DNA from: Chloroflexota bacterium
GTDB taxonomy: Bacteria > Chloroflexota > Dehalococcoidia > UBA2979
Direction of reading: 5' to 3'
Assembly: GCA_947446155.1 (NCBI GenBank)
Contig: CANFFZ010000023.1
Location: 1 to 22,384 of the forward strand
Length of the DNA: 22,384 bases
The translations under genes were made by a program, and so were the position numbers. Positions 15,465-22,384 of the stretch are shown here, piece after piece. The notes below the pieces were generated by a model. That model did not search any database. It was not told where the DNA came from and saw nothing but the letters and a program-made list of their open reading frames with translations. Position 1 is the first letter of the stretch, and each line of letters starts with the position of its first letter.

Positions 15465-16418
15465 CTATGCGCCTTCCTTAGGCTGGAGCTTCGGAGCCGG
15501 GTTCGGGATGCCCGAGAGCAACTGCTCCGGAACAGCCTTTGCCAGTTCGTCGATGGTCCAGTTCCGCGGCTGGTGAATGCTGCGGATGACCTTCCGCTGG
15601 CTGTAGCGCGAGGCCTGCCAGCCGGACGTCCCGATCACGTGGCCGCTGATCGCGCCACCCGCCTCGGTGCAGAGCCACGTCACCGTCGGAGCGTTGTTCT
15701 CCGGGTCACGAGGCGTCGCGCCCTCGGGTGCCGCCGCCGGGTTGTTCTGCGTGCCACCGGCCCGCAGGATGCCCGCCGCCGCACGGATCTGCTGCGCCGC
15801 CGCCGGCACAGACTGCGTCATGCGCGTGTTGCCGCCCGGGTAGATCGCGTTCACCGCGATGCCGTGCGGGCCGAGTTCGCGGGACAGCGCACGAGCGAAC
15901 CCAACCATGCCTTCCTTCGCCGCGGAGTAGTTCGCCTGGCCCGTAGAGCCGAGGCCTGACCCCGAGGAGAAGAGCAGGATGCGCCCGTAGTGCTGCTTGA
16001 TCATCGGCTCGACCGAGGTGCGGACGCAGTTGAACGCGCCGCGCAGGTGGACCGCCAGCACGGCGTCCCACTCCTCTTCCGCCATGTTGAAGATCATGCG
16101 GTCACGCAGGATGCCGGCCACGTGGCACATGATGTCCATCCGCCCGAATTCCTTCAGGGTCGTGTTCACCAGGTCCTGGGTGTCGGCAAACTTCGAGATG
16201 TCGCCGTAGTGCGCGATGGCCTGACCGCCCATCGCACGGATTTCCTTCACCACACTGTCGGCCGGGACGGCGTCGTTGCCGGAACCGTCCAGGTTGCCAC
16301 CGAAGTCGGCGACCACCACCTTCGCGCCCTCTTCGGCCATCTGCAGCGCGACGCCGCGGCCAATACCGCGACCCGCACCCGTGATGACCGCGACGCGGCC
16401 TTCGAGTCGGTTACCCAT
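15465..16418 (-). CDS. Short-chain dehydrogenase/reductase, catalytically intact member of a tandem pair
   Basis: The 317-residue NAD(P)-dependent alcohol dehydrogenase or ketoacyl reductase of the SDR family has TGAGRGIGRG (13-22) for the nucleotide. Asp38 in VVVADFGG favours NAD. Ser151/152 in LLFSSGSG, Tyr164 and Lys168 in NYSAAKEG complete the catalytic set. It is longer than classical SDRs (about 250), with the insertion FGGNLDGSGNDAVPADS after the second strand and a C-terminal extension (about 260-317, NWTIDELAKAVPEQLL), both of the kind seen in peroxisomal multifunctional-enzyme SDR domains. The expected substrate is a 3-hydroxyacyl-CoA, by family. ATG 16418 has GAGGAG seven bases upstream. 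It is transcribed 22 bp after the paralogous gene below, and the pair shares the insertion and extension, so they arose by duplication. The terminator at 15408-15435 ends the operon. Confidence 0.93.
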   Translation of the reverse strand: MGNRLEGRVAVITGAGRGIGRGVALQMAEEGAKVVVADFGGNLDGSGNDAVPADSVVKEIRAMGGQAIAHYGDISKFADTQDLVNTTLKEFGRMDIMCHVAGILRDRMIFNMAEEEWDAVLAVHLRGAFNCVRTSVEPMIKQHYGRILLFSSGSGLGSTGQANYSAAKEGMVGFARALSRELGPHGIAVNAIYPGGNTRMTQSVPAAAQQIRAAAGILRAGGTQNNPAAAPEGATPRDPENNAPTVTWLCTEAGGAISGHVIGTSGWQASRYSQRKVIRSIHQPRNWTIDELAKAVPEQLLSGIPNPAPKLQPKEGA

Positions 16419-16440
16419 CTGAATACTCCTCGTCCTCGCG

Positions 16441-17376
16441 CTATCGCAGCGGGCTGACGACGCCGTAGGCCAACGTCCGCGGCATCTGCTCGTCGAGTTC
16501 GTCCATCGTGAAGCGGCGGTTGTACGTCAGGATCTGACGTTCGATGCTCGGGTAGGAGTACAGGTACACCTCACCACCACGGACGCCGAACAGGTGACCG
16601 TTCACGTCTGCTGACGGCTCCGAAAGCAGGTAGGACACCAGCGCCGCAGCGCTCTCCGGGTCATCCGGGTGGCCACTGCCTTCCCACTTCTGCAGCGGGA
16701 TCGGCGCGGCGATACCGGCCATCTCTCCGGCAGACACCACACCCGCGGGCGGGCGCAGTTCCTCTGACGACCCACCCGACATCCGCGTGCGGGCCAGCGG
16801 CGAGATCGTGTTGCAGGTGATGCCGTACCGGCCGAGGTCGCGTGCGACCGTCCGTGCGAGCCCGATCTGGCCCTCGCTCGCAGCAGCGTAGTTCGATGCC
16901 CCGACGGAGCCGAGGCCCTCGTCCGAGGCGAACATCACGATGCGCCCGTAGCGGTTCTGCCGCATGGCGATCGAGGCGAGTTTGATCACGTTGAACGCGG
17001 CCTTCGCGTTCCCGGTGACGACGGACTCGAAGTCCTCCTCCGTCATCCGCCAGATCGGCGTGTCGCGTCGGATGCCCGCCGCGCATACCAGGCCGTCCAG
17101 TTTGCCGAAGCCGTCCAGCGCGGCCCGGATCGTCTGCTCCGCGCCGGCCATCGTGGCCACGTCTGCCACGACTGCGACGGCCTTGCCGCCCTTTGCCTTG
17201 ATCTCGTTGACGACGCCTTCGGCGACACCGGGGTTGCCCCCCGAGCCGTCGAGTTCGACGCCGCTGTCGGCGACGACGACTGTCGCCCCTTCTGCCGCAG
17301 CCGCCAGGGCGGATGCGCGGCCAATGCCGCGGCCTCCACCCGTGACGACGACGACGGCTCCATCCAGAGCGCCCAT
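16441..17376 (-). CDS. Short-chain dehydrogenase paralogue lacking the catalytic lysine (probable pseudoenzyme subunit)
   Basis: The 311-residue SDR is paralogous to the next gene and shares its ELDGSGGNPGVAEG insertion and its C-terminal extension (RRFTMDELDEQMPRTL). The nucleotide loop TGGGRGIGRA and Asp37 are present, so NAD binding looks intact. The active site is not: YxxxK reads YAAAS, with Tyr163 kept but Ser167 (AGC, 16876-16878) in place of Lys. The position 13 residues before Tyr, normally the catalytic Ser, is Ala150, with Ser151 next to it. The protein is otherwise well conserved, so this looks like selection for a non-catalytic role, most simply as partner of the intact SDR 22 bp downstream. 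ATG 17376 is chosen because AAGGGGG stands about five bases upstream; the open frame extends five codons further. A catalytic role with altered chemistry is possible. Confidence 0.92.
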   Translation of the reverse strand: MGALDGAVVVVTGGGRGIGRASALAAAAEGATVVVADSGVELDGSGGNPGVAEGVVNEIKAKGGKAVAVVADVATMAGAEQTIRAALDGFGKLDGLVCAAGIRRDTPIWRMTEEDFESVVTGNAKAAFNVIKLASIAMRQNRYGRIVMFASDEGLGSVGASNYAAASEGQIGLARTVARDLGRYGITCNTISPLARTRMSGGSSEELRPPAGVVSAGEMAGIAAPIPLQKWEGSGHPDDPESAAALVSYLLSEPSADVNGHLFGVRGGEVYLYSYPSIERQILTYNRRFTMDELDEQMPRTLAYGVVSPLR

Positions 17377-17495
17377 CGATACCCCCTTCACGTCATTCGT
17401 GATTCCAACGGCGGATACTACACCTGCCGTTCAAGCACGCATGAGGCCGTGGCGCGATGTGAGCGCTCCCAGCCCCCCGGCACGCAAGGCAATCG

Positions 17496-17969
17496 TCACG
17501 CTAGCGGCAGCGGCTCGCCCTCCGGCAGCCCCACGTCGAACACATTGAGCGTCATCGAGACCAGCCCGTAGTACCCCACGATCCCGACCAAATCCACGAC
17601 CCCACGCTCGCCGCCGAGGGTCGCGAGGGCTGCCTGGTACGTCGCATCCGAAACCCGATTGGTCGCGAAGTATTCCGTCACAAACGCGTACACCGCGCGC
17701 TCCGCGTCGTCCCGCAGCGCTGGCACCGTGCCGGTGCGGACCGCCTCGACGGTCTCCCGAGGCAGCCCCGCCTCGATCGCCATCCGGGCGTGGGCGAAGA
17801 ACTCGTACTGCGCTTTCCAGTACTTCCCCGTCAGGATGATCGCGAACTCGGAGAGGTGCTTTGGCAGGCTGCTGTTGAATCGGCAGTAGTCGCCCACCTT
17901 CTGCGCGCGATCCGCGAGCACCGGCGCCGGCCGACGGGCGACGCGGTACCAGTCGCTCTCGCGGTACAG
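17496..17969 (-). CDS. Carboxymuconolactone-decarboxylase/AhpD-family protein, N-terminus missing or start unresolved
   Basis: The recognisable part reads PVLADRAQKVGDYCRFNSSL, then LPKHLSEFAIILTGKYWKAQ, then YEFFAHARMAIEAGLP, and ends with RGVVDLVGIVGYYGLVSMTL and LPEGEPLPL. This matches the alpha-helical CMD family of about 180-200 residues, whose members act as decarboxylases, peroxidase partners or uncharacterised hydrolases. The roughly 40 residues that normally precede this part are not encoded. The frame is open to an ATG at 18134, but that stretch lies inside the opposite-strand old yellow enzyme gene and does not look like the family. No in-frame ATG lies between. The CXXC redox pair of true AhpD is absent. 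The gene may be truncated by a rearrangement at its junction with the divergent gene, or it may start at a rare codon (CTG 17969 or a GTG further in). I set the end at 17969 for convenience only. Confidence 0.7.
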   Translation of the reverse strand: MYRESDWYRVARRPAPVLADRAQKVGDYCRFNSSLPKHLSEFAIILTGKYWKAQYEFFAHARMAIEAGLPRETVEAVRTGTVPALRDDAERAVYAFVTEYFATNRVSDATYQAALATLGGERGVVDLVGIVGYYGLVSMTLNVFDVGLPEGEPLPLA

Positions 17970-18005
17970 TTCCCGCTCAGCCGGACAACGGGACGAGGGC
18001 GAGCG

Positions 18006-19076
18006 ATGAGTATGCTGTTCACGCCGGTGCGACTGCGCGACCTGGAGATGCGGAACCGCATCTGGGTCTCGCCGATGTGCGAATACTCCTGCGAAGACCA
18101 GGACGGCCTCGCCAACGACTGGCACCTCGTCCACCTCGGCTCCCGCGCCGTCGGCGGTGCCGGCCTCGTGATGACCGAGGCCGCTGCCGTCACCGAGGAC
18201 GGGCGCATCAGCCCGTACGACCTGGGCATCTGGTCAGACGCGCACGCGGATGCGCTGGTGCCGTCCGTGCGGTTCATCGAGGCCAACGGCGCAGCCTCGG
18301 CGATCCAGCTGGCGCACGCCGGGCGCAAAGCCTCGACCAACCGCCCCTGGGCCGGTGGCAAGCCCGTCGACAGTTCCGAGGGCGGCTGGGAACCATCCGG
18401 CCCCAGCGCGCTGCCGTATGCACCCGGCTACGCCGAGCCTCACGCGTACTCCACCGCCGAGGTGCGCGCTGTCATCGATGCGTTCGCGGCAGCCACCGTC
18501 CGCTCCGCGCGTGCCGGTTTCAAAGCCGTCGAGATCCACGCGGCGCACGGCTATCTCCTGCACCAGTTCCTCTCGCCGTTCTCCAACCAGCGCACCGACG
18601 AGTTCGGCGGCGACTTCGATGGCCGCACGCGCCTCGCCCTCGAGGTCGCCCGCGCCGTCCGCGAGTCGTTCCCACGCGAACTCCCCGTGCTCGTCCGCAT
18701 CTCCGCCAGCGAGTACGTCGAGGGCGGCTGGGACCTCGATGACTCCGTGGAACTCTCCTGCCGCCTGAAGGCGGCGGGGGTCGACCTGATCGACTGCTCA
18801 TCAGGCGGCAACCTGCCGCAGCAGCAGTTGCGCGTCTACCCCGGCTACCAGGTGCCCTTCGCCCGGACCATTCGCGAGCGGGCCGCCGTCGCGACGGGCG
18901 CGGTCGGCCTCATCACCGCACCCGAGCAGGCCGAGGCGATCGTGGCGAGCGGCGAGGCCGATGTCGTCCTCCTCGGCCGCGAACTGCTGCGCGACCCGTA
19001 CTGGCCGCTGCACGCCGCCCACGACCTCCGCGCCGACATCGAATGGCCCGCGCAGTACCGCCGCGCGAAGTTGTAG
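18006..19076 (+). CDS. Old yellow enzyme family NADH:flavin oxidoreductase (YqjM-like)
   Basis: The 356-residue FMN-dependent ene-reductase has a single TIM-barrel domain with the class III (YqjM, thermophilic-like) signature. Cys25 and Tyr27 in VSPMCEYS match YqjM Cys26 and Tyr28. Gln101 and Lys108 lie in QLAHAGRK, and His178 and His181 in EIHAAHGYLLHQFLSP bind the carbonyl of the substrate. LLGRELLRDPYWPLHAA is the usual C-terminal FMN phosphate region. It reduces activated C=C bonds of enones or enoyl compounds with NAD(P)H in the cytoplasm. No iron-sulfur or second flavin domain is attached, which excludes 2,4-dienoyl-CoA reductase type enzymes. ATG 18006 has GAGGG six bases upstream. It abuts the truncated CMD gene head to head, with no room for a normal divergent promoter. 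Confidence 0.95.
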   Translation: MSMLFTPVRLRDLEMRNRIWVSPMCEYSCEDQDGLANDWHLVHLGSRAVGGAGLVMTEAAAVTEDGRISPYDLGIWSDAHADALVPSVRFIEANGAASAIQLAHAGRKASTNRPWAGGKPVDSSEGGWEPSGPSALPYAPGYAEPHAYSTAEVRAVIDAFAAATVRSARAGFKAVEIHAAHGYLLHQFLSPFSNQRTDEFGGDFDGRTRLALEVARAVRESFPRELPVLVRISASEYVEGGWDLDDSVELSCRLKAAGVDLIDCSSGGNLPQQQLRVYPGYQVPFARTIRERAAVATGAVGLITAPEQAEAIVASGEADVVLLGRELLRDPYWPLHAAHDLRADIEWPAQYRRAKL

Positions 19077-19097
19077 CGGTCATCGGACCGGACACGA

Positions 19098-19123
19098 AGA
19101 AGCCCCGCTCGCGCGGGGCTTCT
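19098..19123. terminator. Terminator hairpin between convergent genes
   Basis: A perfect 11-bp stem AGAAGCCCCGC/GCGGGGCTTCT with a TCGC loop lies 22 bp after the old yellow enzyme stop and 23 bp before the stop of the opposite SDR gene. It should work for both strands, although T-tracts are weak. Confidence 0.8.
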
Positions 19124-19145
19124 CGTCGAGGTCGTGCGTCGAGGG

Positions 19146-19964
19146 CTAGGCCAGCAGTTCAGCCGCCTTCAGGTTGTTCTCACGCAGCACGTCGACCGCG
19201 TAGGTGATCTTGCCGGTCTTCGTCGCGGCGTCGCCGTGGACGAGGAAGAGGCAGGCCTCCGCCATGTGCTCGATCGGTGTCTCGCGCTCCTTCGTCGCCT
19301 CGGACACCAGCTTGTGGTGCACCGTGCCGGGCGTCGCCACGAGGCCCGGGGAGATCACGTTGACGGCTACGCCGTCGCGGTAGACCTCGGAGGCGAGGCC
19401 GGTCGTGTAGCGCTCGAGGGCGGCCTTGCACATGCCGTAGACCGTGCCACCCGCGCCCTCGCGGCCTTCACTCGACTTCGGGTGGAGCGCGGCGTGCGAG
19501 GAGATGTTGAGGATCCAGCCCGAGTGACGCTCGCGCATGCTCGGCAGCACCATCTGCGACAGGTGCAGCGGCGCGTAGACCTGTACCTCCTGCATCAACT
19601 TGAATCGGCGCTCGGGGAAGTCCACGATCGGGATGAAGAACGTCACGGCCGCATTGTTCACGAGGATGTCGACGGGGCCGAACGCCTTCGTGGTCTCCTC
19701 GATGAGACGGACGCGATCAGCGTTCACGGCGAGGTCGCACTTGACCGCGAGGGCTTCGCCCCCGGCGTCCTTGATGCGCTGGACGACACCGTTGATGCTG
19801 CCCTCCAGCATGTGGTCGCCCTCGTTCTCCGTGCGCGCGGAGACCACGACCTTCGCGCCCTCCTGGGCATAGCGATAGGCGATCGCGGCGCCGATGCCGC
19901 GGGATGCGCCGGTGATGACGGCGACTTTGCCGGCCAGCAGGCCGTTCTTGTTCACGGTTGCCAT
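19146..19964 (-). CDS. Short-chain dehydrogenase/reductase
   Basis: The 272-residue SDR has a complete active site: TGASRGIG (18-25) for the cofactor, NNAA at 103-106, Ser155/156 in LNISSHAAL, and Tyr176 and Lys180 in VYGMCKAA. Arg44 in VVVSARTE, after the second strand, suggests NADP(H) may be preferred over NAD. An insertion between the Ser and Tyr (HPKSSEGREGAGG) lengthens the active-site loop compared with classical members. It probably oxidises or reduces a hydroxy/keto group, substrate unknown. ATG 19964 follows GGGGGAT at good distance; the open frame continues upstream to 20315 but that part overlaps the next gene and has no SDR character. It is only distantly related to the tandem SDR pair nearby. 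Confidence 0.93.
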   Translation of the reverse strand: MATVNKNGLLAGKVAVITGASRGIGAAIAYRYAQEGAKVVVSARTENEGDHMLEGSINGVVQRIKDAGGEALAVKCDLAVNADRVRLIEETTKAFGPVDILVNNAAVTFFIPIVDFPERRFKLMQEVQVYAPLHLSQMVLPSMRERHSGWILNISSHAALHPKSSEGREGAGGTVYGMCKAALERYTTGLASEVYRDGVAVNVISPGLVATPGTVHHKLVSEATKERETPIEHMAEACLFLVHGDAATKTGKITYAVDVLRENNLKAAELLA

Positions 19965-20049
19965 GTCTGATCCCCCTCTGCCCGGGTGTCTACCCGGCCC
20001 AGCGAGGGTTCTATCACTCCACCGAGGCGTGTGCGAGCCCGCCCGGCCC

Positions 20050-22188
20050 TTACCGGAACCGCAGGATCGAGAACAGATTGCTGCGGTCGTCCGTCCACAG
20101 GATCGGCTTCTTCTCGTTCCACTGCCCCGTCGCACTCGCGATCTGCGTCCGGTCGAGGAATGCTCGGTCGCCCAGCAGCACCCAGTCGGTCTGGAAGTAC
20201 CCCTCGAAGGTGTCCGGATACCCTTGCACCCAGGCGACTTCGAGGCCCTTCTTTGCGCCGACGCCTCGCAGTACGGGGCGCAGGTCCACGTGCCGGTTAG
20301 AGATGTTCGCGGCAATCACGCCACCCGGGGCCAGGTGCCGCTTGTAGATGTCGAACGCCTGCGCGGTCAGCAAGTGGACGGGCACCGAGTCACTGGAGAA
20401 CGCGTCGAGGAGCAGCACGTCGAACTGCTTCGACCCCGCCTCGAGTTGCTGCTCCAGCACGAGCCTCCCGTCCCCGATGTAGACCTCGACGTTTGCGCCA
20501 CGCGCACGCGCGTCCGCGAGGTAGGTGAACGGCGACTCGGCGAGATCGAGCACCATCGGGTTGATCTCATAGATGTCGACCGTGTCGCCCCGCTGCCCGT
20601 ACGCCGCGAGCATCCCCGCTCCCAGGCCCAGGACGCCGATGCGCATCGGGCGGTCGAGGGTGGCGCGTCGCTCGTTGATCGCGAGGCCCGCGCCGCTCAG
20701 CCGGCCGTAGTAGCCGGTCCGCGCCGCGCGCCGTTCCGGCGAGACGAACTGGAAGCCGTGGAGGATGCGTCCGTGTTCCATGACTCGCTGCTGCAACTGC
20801 GGGTCGCCGATGTACGCCTGGTAGATGCGCACCGAGCCATAGAAATTGCGCCCCATCACCTCGATACCGCGGTACCGCGACTCCACCTGCCGCCACAGCG
20901 CGAAGGACAGCACCACCACGCCCACGATCGACGCAACGCCGACCGCCGCGCGCAACCCGGGGACCGACGGCACCAGATCGAGGGACGTACGCCGGCCCGC
21001 CTTCCGCCGCCGCCATTCGTCCAGCCCGCGCGCGATCACCGCGAGCGCCCCCGCACCAATCAGGGCGACGTGGTACTCCCAGTAGCCGTCGAACACCCTC
21101 GGCGCGATCAGCGCGACGAAGACACCACCGAGGGCACCACCCGTGGAGATCAGCAGGTAATACGCGGTGAGGTGACGGGCGGCCGGACGGACTCGTGTGA
21201 GCTCGCCGTGCAACGCCATACAGCCGAAGAACAGCAGGAACGAATAGACCGCGATCTGCACGGCGATCGCGATGATCACGTTGTCGAGTACCCACCATCC
21301 CATGCCGAGCGCGATCGCGAGGCCGATCCCGTAGGTCTGCGGCTCATACCAGCGGTCACCGCTGAAGCAGAGGATGAACGTGAACAGGTAGATCGACAGC
21401 GGCAGTACCCAGAGCAGCGGCATCGCCGCGACGTCCTGCGTGATCTGTGTCGTCACGGCCAACAGGAGTACGACGGCACACGCAGGCAATGCCGCCCACA
21501 GCACGACGTTCGCGATGCCCACCGGCTGCGCGCCGGCATCGGGTGTGTCGGTCGCCTCGATCGGTGCGGGAGCCGTCGTGCGAGAGCGCCACGCGAGGTA
21601 TCCGCACAGCGCGGCAAAGACGACGTAGCCGGCTGACCACGTCCACGCCTGGCCGGTCAGCCCCACGAACCGCTCGACGACCAGGGGATACGCGAGCAGA
21701 CCGATCAGTGAGCCGGCGTTCGAGAGTGCATAGAGGACGTACGGGTTCCGGCCGGGATGCTCCCGCGCGAACCACTGCTGCACCAGCGGGCCGGTCGTCG
21801 ACAGCAGCAGGTACGGCGCGCCGACGGTCACCGCGAGCAGCGCCACGATGCGAAGCGTCGGGTCGACATCGGAGTCCGGTTGCCAGATCTTGTCCGGAAT
21901 GATGGGGAGCACGGCCAGCGCGGTGATCAGCAGGATGAGGTGGACCCCGCCCTGCCGCTTCGGCGTGAGCCGCGACGACACGAGGTGCGCGTATGCGTAT
22001 CCGCCCAGGAGGGCGATCTGGAAGAACAATTGCGTGGCGGTCCACACGGCGGAACCGCCGCCGAACCACGGCAGGATGAACTTCGCGATGATCGGCTGTA
22101 CCTGTAAGACGAGGAACGCACTCAGGAAGATCGTCACCGCGTACGGCGCGACCGCTGACCGGCCGCTGCCCAAGTTCAGACGCGCCAT
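20050..22188 (-). CDS. Membrane-fused spermidine-synthase-like methyltransferase-fold protein
   Basis: The 712-residue two-part protein has residues about 15-450 forming some 10-12 transmembrane helices (for example VTIFLSAFLVLQVQPIIAKF and LLLAVTTQITQDVAAMPLLW). Residues about 480-712 form a soluble Rossmann domain of the spermidine-synthase type. The nucleoside-binding glycine motif is IGVLGLGAGMLAAYG, followed by VDIYEINP with its acidic residue, then VEVYIGDGRL and LLLDAFSSDSVPVHLLT. Proteins of this fused type are widespread, but their reaction is unproven: the domain pair could make or export a polyamine or aminopropylate another substrate, and true spermidine synthesis should not be assumed. 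ATG 22188 has GAGGG seven bases upstream. It is 76 bp downstream of typA on the same strand, with a possible hairpin over the ribosome binding site. Confidence 0.92.
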   Translation of the reverse strand: MARLNLGSGRSAVAPYAVTIFLSAFLVLQVQPIIAKFILPWFGGGSAVWTATQLFFQIALLGGYAYAHLVSSRLTPKRQGGVHLILLITALAVLPIIPDKIWQPDSDVDPTLRIVALLAVTVGAPYLLLSTTGPLVQQWFAREHPGRNPYVLYALSNAGSLIGLLAYPLVVERFVGLTGQAWTWSAGYVVFAALCGYLAWRSRTTAPAPIEATDTPDAGAQPVGIANVVLWAALPACAVVLLLAVTTQITQDVAAMPLLWVLPLSIYLFTFILCFSGDRWYEPQTYGIGLAIALGMGWWVLDNVIIAIAVQIAVYSFLLFFGCMALHGELTRVRPAARHLTAYYLLISTGGALGGVFVALIAPRVFDGYWEYHVALIGAGALAVIARGLDEWRRRKAGRRTSLDLVPSVPGLRAAVGVASIVGVVVLSFALWRQVESRYRGIEVMGRNFYGSVRIYQAYIGDPQLQQRVMEHGRILHGFQFVSPERRAARTGYYGRLSGAGLAINERRATLDRPMRIGVLGLGAGMLAAYGQRGDTVDIYEINPMVLDLAESPFTYLADARARGANVEVYIGDGRLVLEQQLEAGSKQFDVLLLDAFSSDSVPVHLLTAQAFDIYKRHLAPGGVIAANISNRHVDLRPVLRGVGAKKGLEVAWVQGYPDTFEGYFQTDWVLLGDRAFLDRTQIASATGQWNEKKPILWTDDRSNLFSILRFR

Positions 22189-22195
22189 GGATAAT

Positions 22196-22238
22196 CCCTC
22201 GCTCCGGTCCCCCGCCGCAGACTAGCAGGGTGCGAGGG
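22196..22238 (-). promoter_or_regulatory. Possible hairpin sequestering a ribosome binding site
   Basis: On the minus strand CCCTCGC (22238-22232) can pair perfectly with GCGAGGG (22202-22196), across a 29-nt loop. The 3' arm contains the GAGGG Shine-Dalgarno of the fused spermidine-synthase gene. The long loop makes this weak evidence. Confidence 0.3.
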
Positions 22239-22264
22239 CGCTGAGTGAGGCCGCGGAGGCCGCG

Positions 22265-22384
22265 CTATCCGTGGCGCTTCGAGCGGTCGTTCTGGCCCAG
22301 GATCACCTTGCGGAGGCGCACCGACTTCGGCGTCACCTCCAGGCACTCCTCGTCGCGGATGAACTCCAGCGACTGCTCCAGCGA
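22265..22384 (-). CDS. typA: Translational GTPase TypA/BipA, C-terminal 39 residues (cut by window edge)
   Basis: Only the end of the protein is in the window. It reads [20 protein letters not shown], then [19 protein letters not shown], then TAG. The block ALEFIxxDExxEVTPxxxRxRK is the hallmark C-terminus of TypA/BipA, a ribosome-binding GTPase related to EF-G that is needed for growth under stress and for 50S assembly. The GTPase, EF-G-like and most of the C-terminal domain lie to the right. Its conserved identity makes it a useful anchor for phylogeny. The match is short but specific. Confidence 0.88.
   Translation of the reverse strand, partial: SLEQSLEFIRDEECLEVTPKSVRLRKVILGQNDRSKRHG

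Noticed and set aside
19146..20315. Longer version of the third SDR starting at 20315
   Set aside because: The extra 117 residues overlap the spermidine-synthase gene in another frame and lack SDR character. ATG 19964 has a purine-rich ribosome binding site and gives a canonical start.
19894..21636. A 580-codon open frame on the plus strand
   Set aside because: It lies opposite the fused spermidine-synthase gene, is extremely rich in Arg, His and Asp, and has no recognisable fold.
1..22384. CRISPR arrays, tRNA or rRNA genes, insertion sequences
   Set aside because: No regularly spaced direct repeats, no tRNA-like cloverleaf or rRNA-like stretch, and no transposase or paired terminal repeats were seen on either strand.

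Overview
The window is 22.4 kb of GC-rich bacterial chromosome, with short spacers, almost no non-coding DNA, no RNA genes and no mobile elements. Family content suggests a Chloroflexota bacterium of the Dehalococcoidia/SAR202/Tepidiformales kind, because it has many CaiB/BaiF CoA-transferases, short-chain dehydrogenases (SDRs), a TcuA-like flavoprotein and a HARE-HTH protein. That assignment is inference, and a high-GC actinobacterium is not excluded.

Region 1 (1-3.2 kb, minus strand) is an operon of two tandem CaiB/BaiF CoA-transferases joined by an ATGA overlap, followed by a biotin carboxylase that runs off the left edge. The second transferase carries an in-frame TAG at codon 77. Region 2 (3.3-7.0 kb) holds a lone PAS-domain protein (plus strand), a 4-hydroxybutyrate/acetyl-CoA transferase family enzyme and a full-length ABC exporter half-transporter (both minus). 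Region 3 (7.1-12.0 kb, minus) holds a frameshifted TcuA-like FAD dehydrogenase, an M23 metallopeptidase without a signal peptide, an enoyl-CoA hydratase with a TTG start, a FlaR-like P-loop NTPase and a Bcr/CflA-type MFS transporter. Region 4 (12.08-15.4 kb, plus) starts with an AT-rich divergent promoter region containing an inverted repeat. It continues with a coiled-coil/HARE-HTH DNA-binding protein and its terminator, a third CaiB/BaiF transferase, and a Tat-exported solute-binding protein with no permease beside it. Region 5 (15.4-20.0 kb) has a tandem pair of paralogous SDRs (minus), one lacking the catalytic lysine. It also has an N-terminally short carboxymuconolactone-decarboxylase-family gene (minus), a YqjM-like old yellow enzyme (plus) and a third SDR (minus). 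Region 6 (20.0-22.4 kb, minus) has a membrane-fused spermidine-synthase-like protein and the C-terminus of TypA/BipA.

Taken together the enzymes suggest CoA-dependent breakdown of organic acids: CoA activation by transfer, hydration, alcohol oxidation by the SDRs, reduction by the old yellow enzyme, and biotin-dependent carboxylation. Two paired features, the tandem CaiB-type genes and the tandem SDRs with one apparently dead partner, recall the BbsEF and BbsCD enzymes of anaerobic benzylsuccinate oxidation. This is an analogy only, because no benzylsuccinate synthase, acyl-CoA dehydrogenase or thiolase is present here.

Three genes look damaged: a premature TAG, a frameshift and a missing N-terminus. 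Either the locus is decaying or the assembly has errors. TAG is an ordinary stop elsewhere in the window, so stop-codon reassignment is unlikely.
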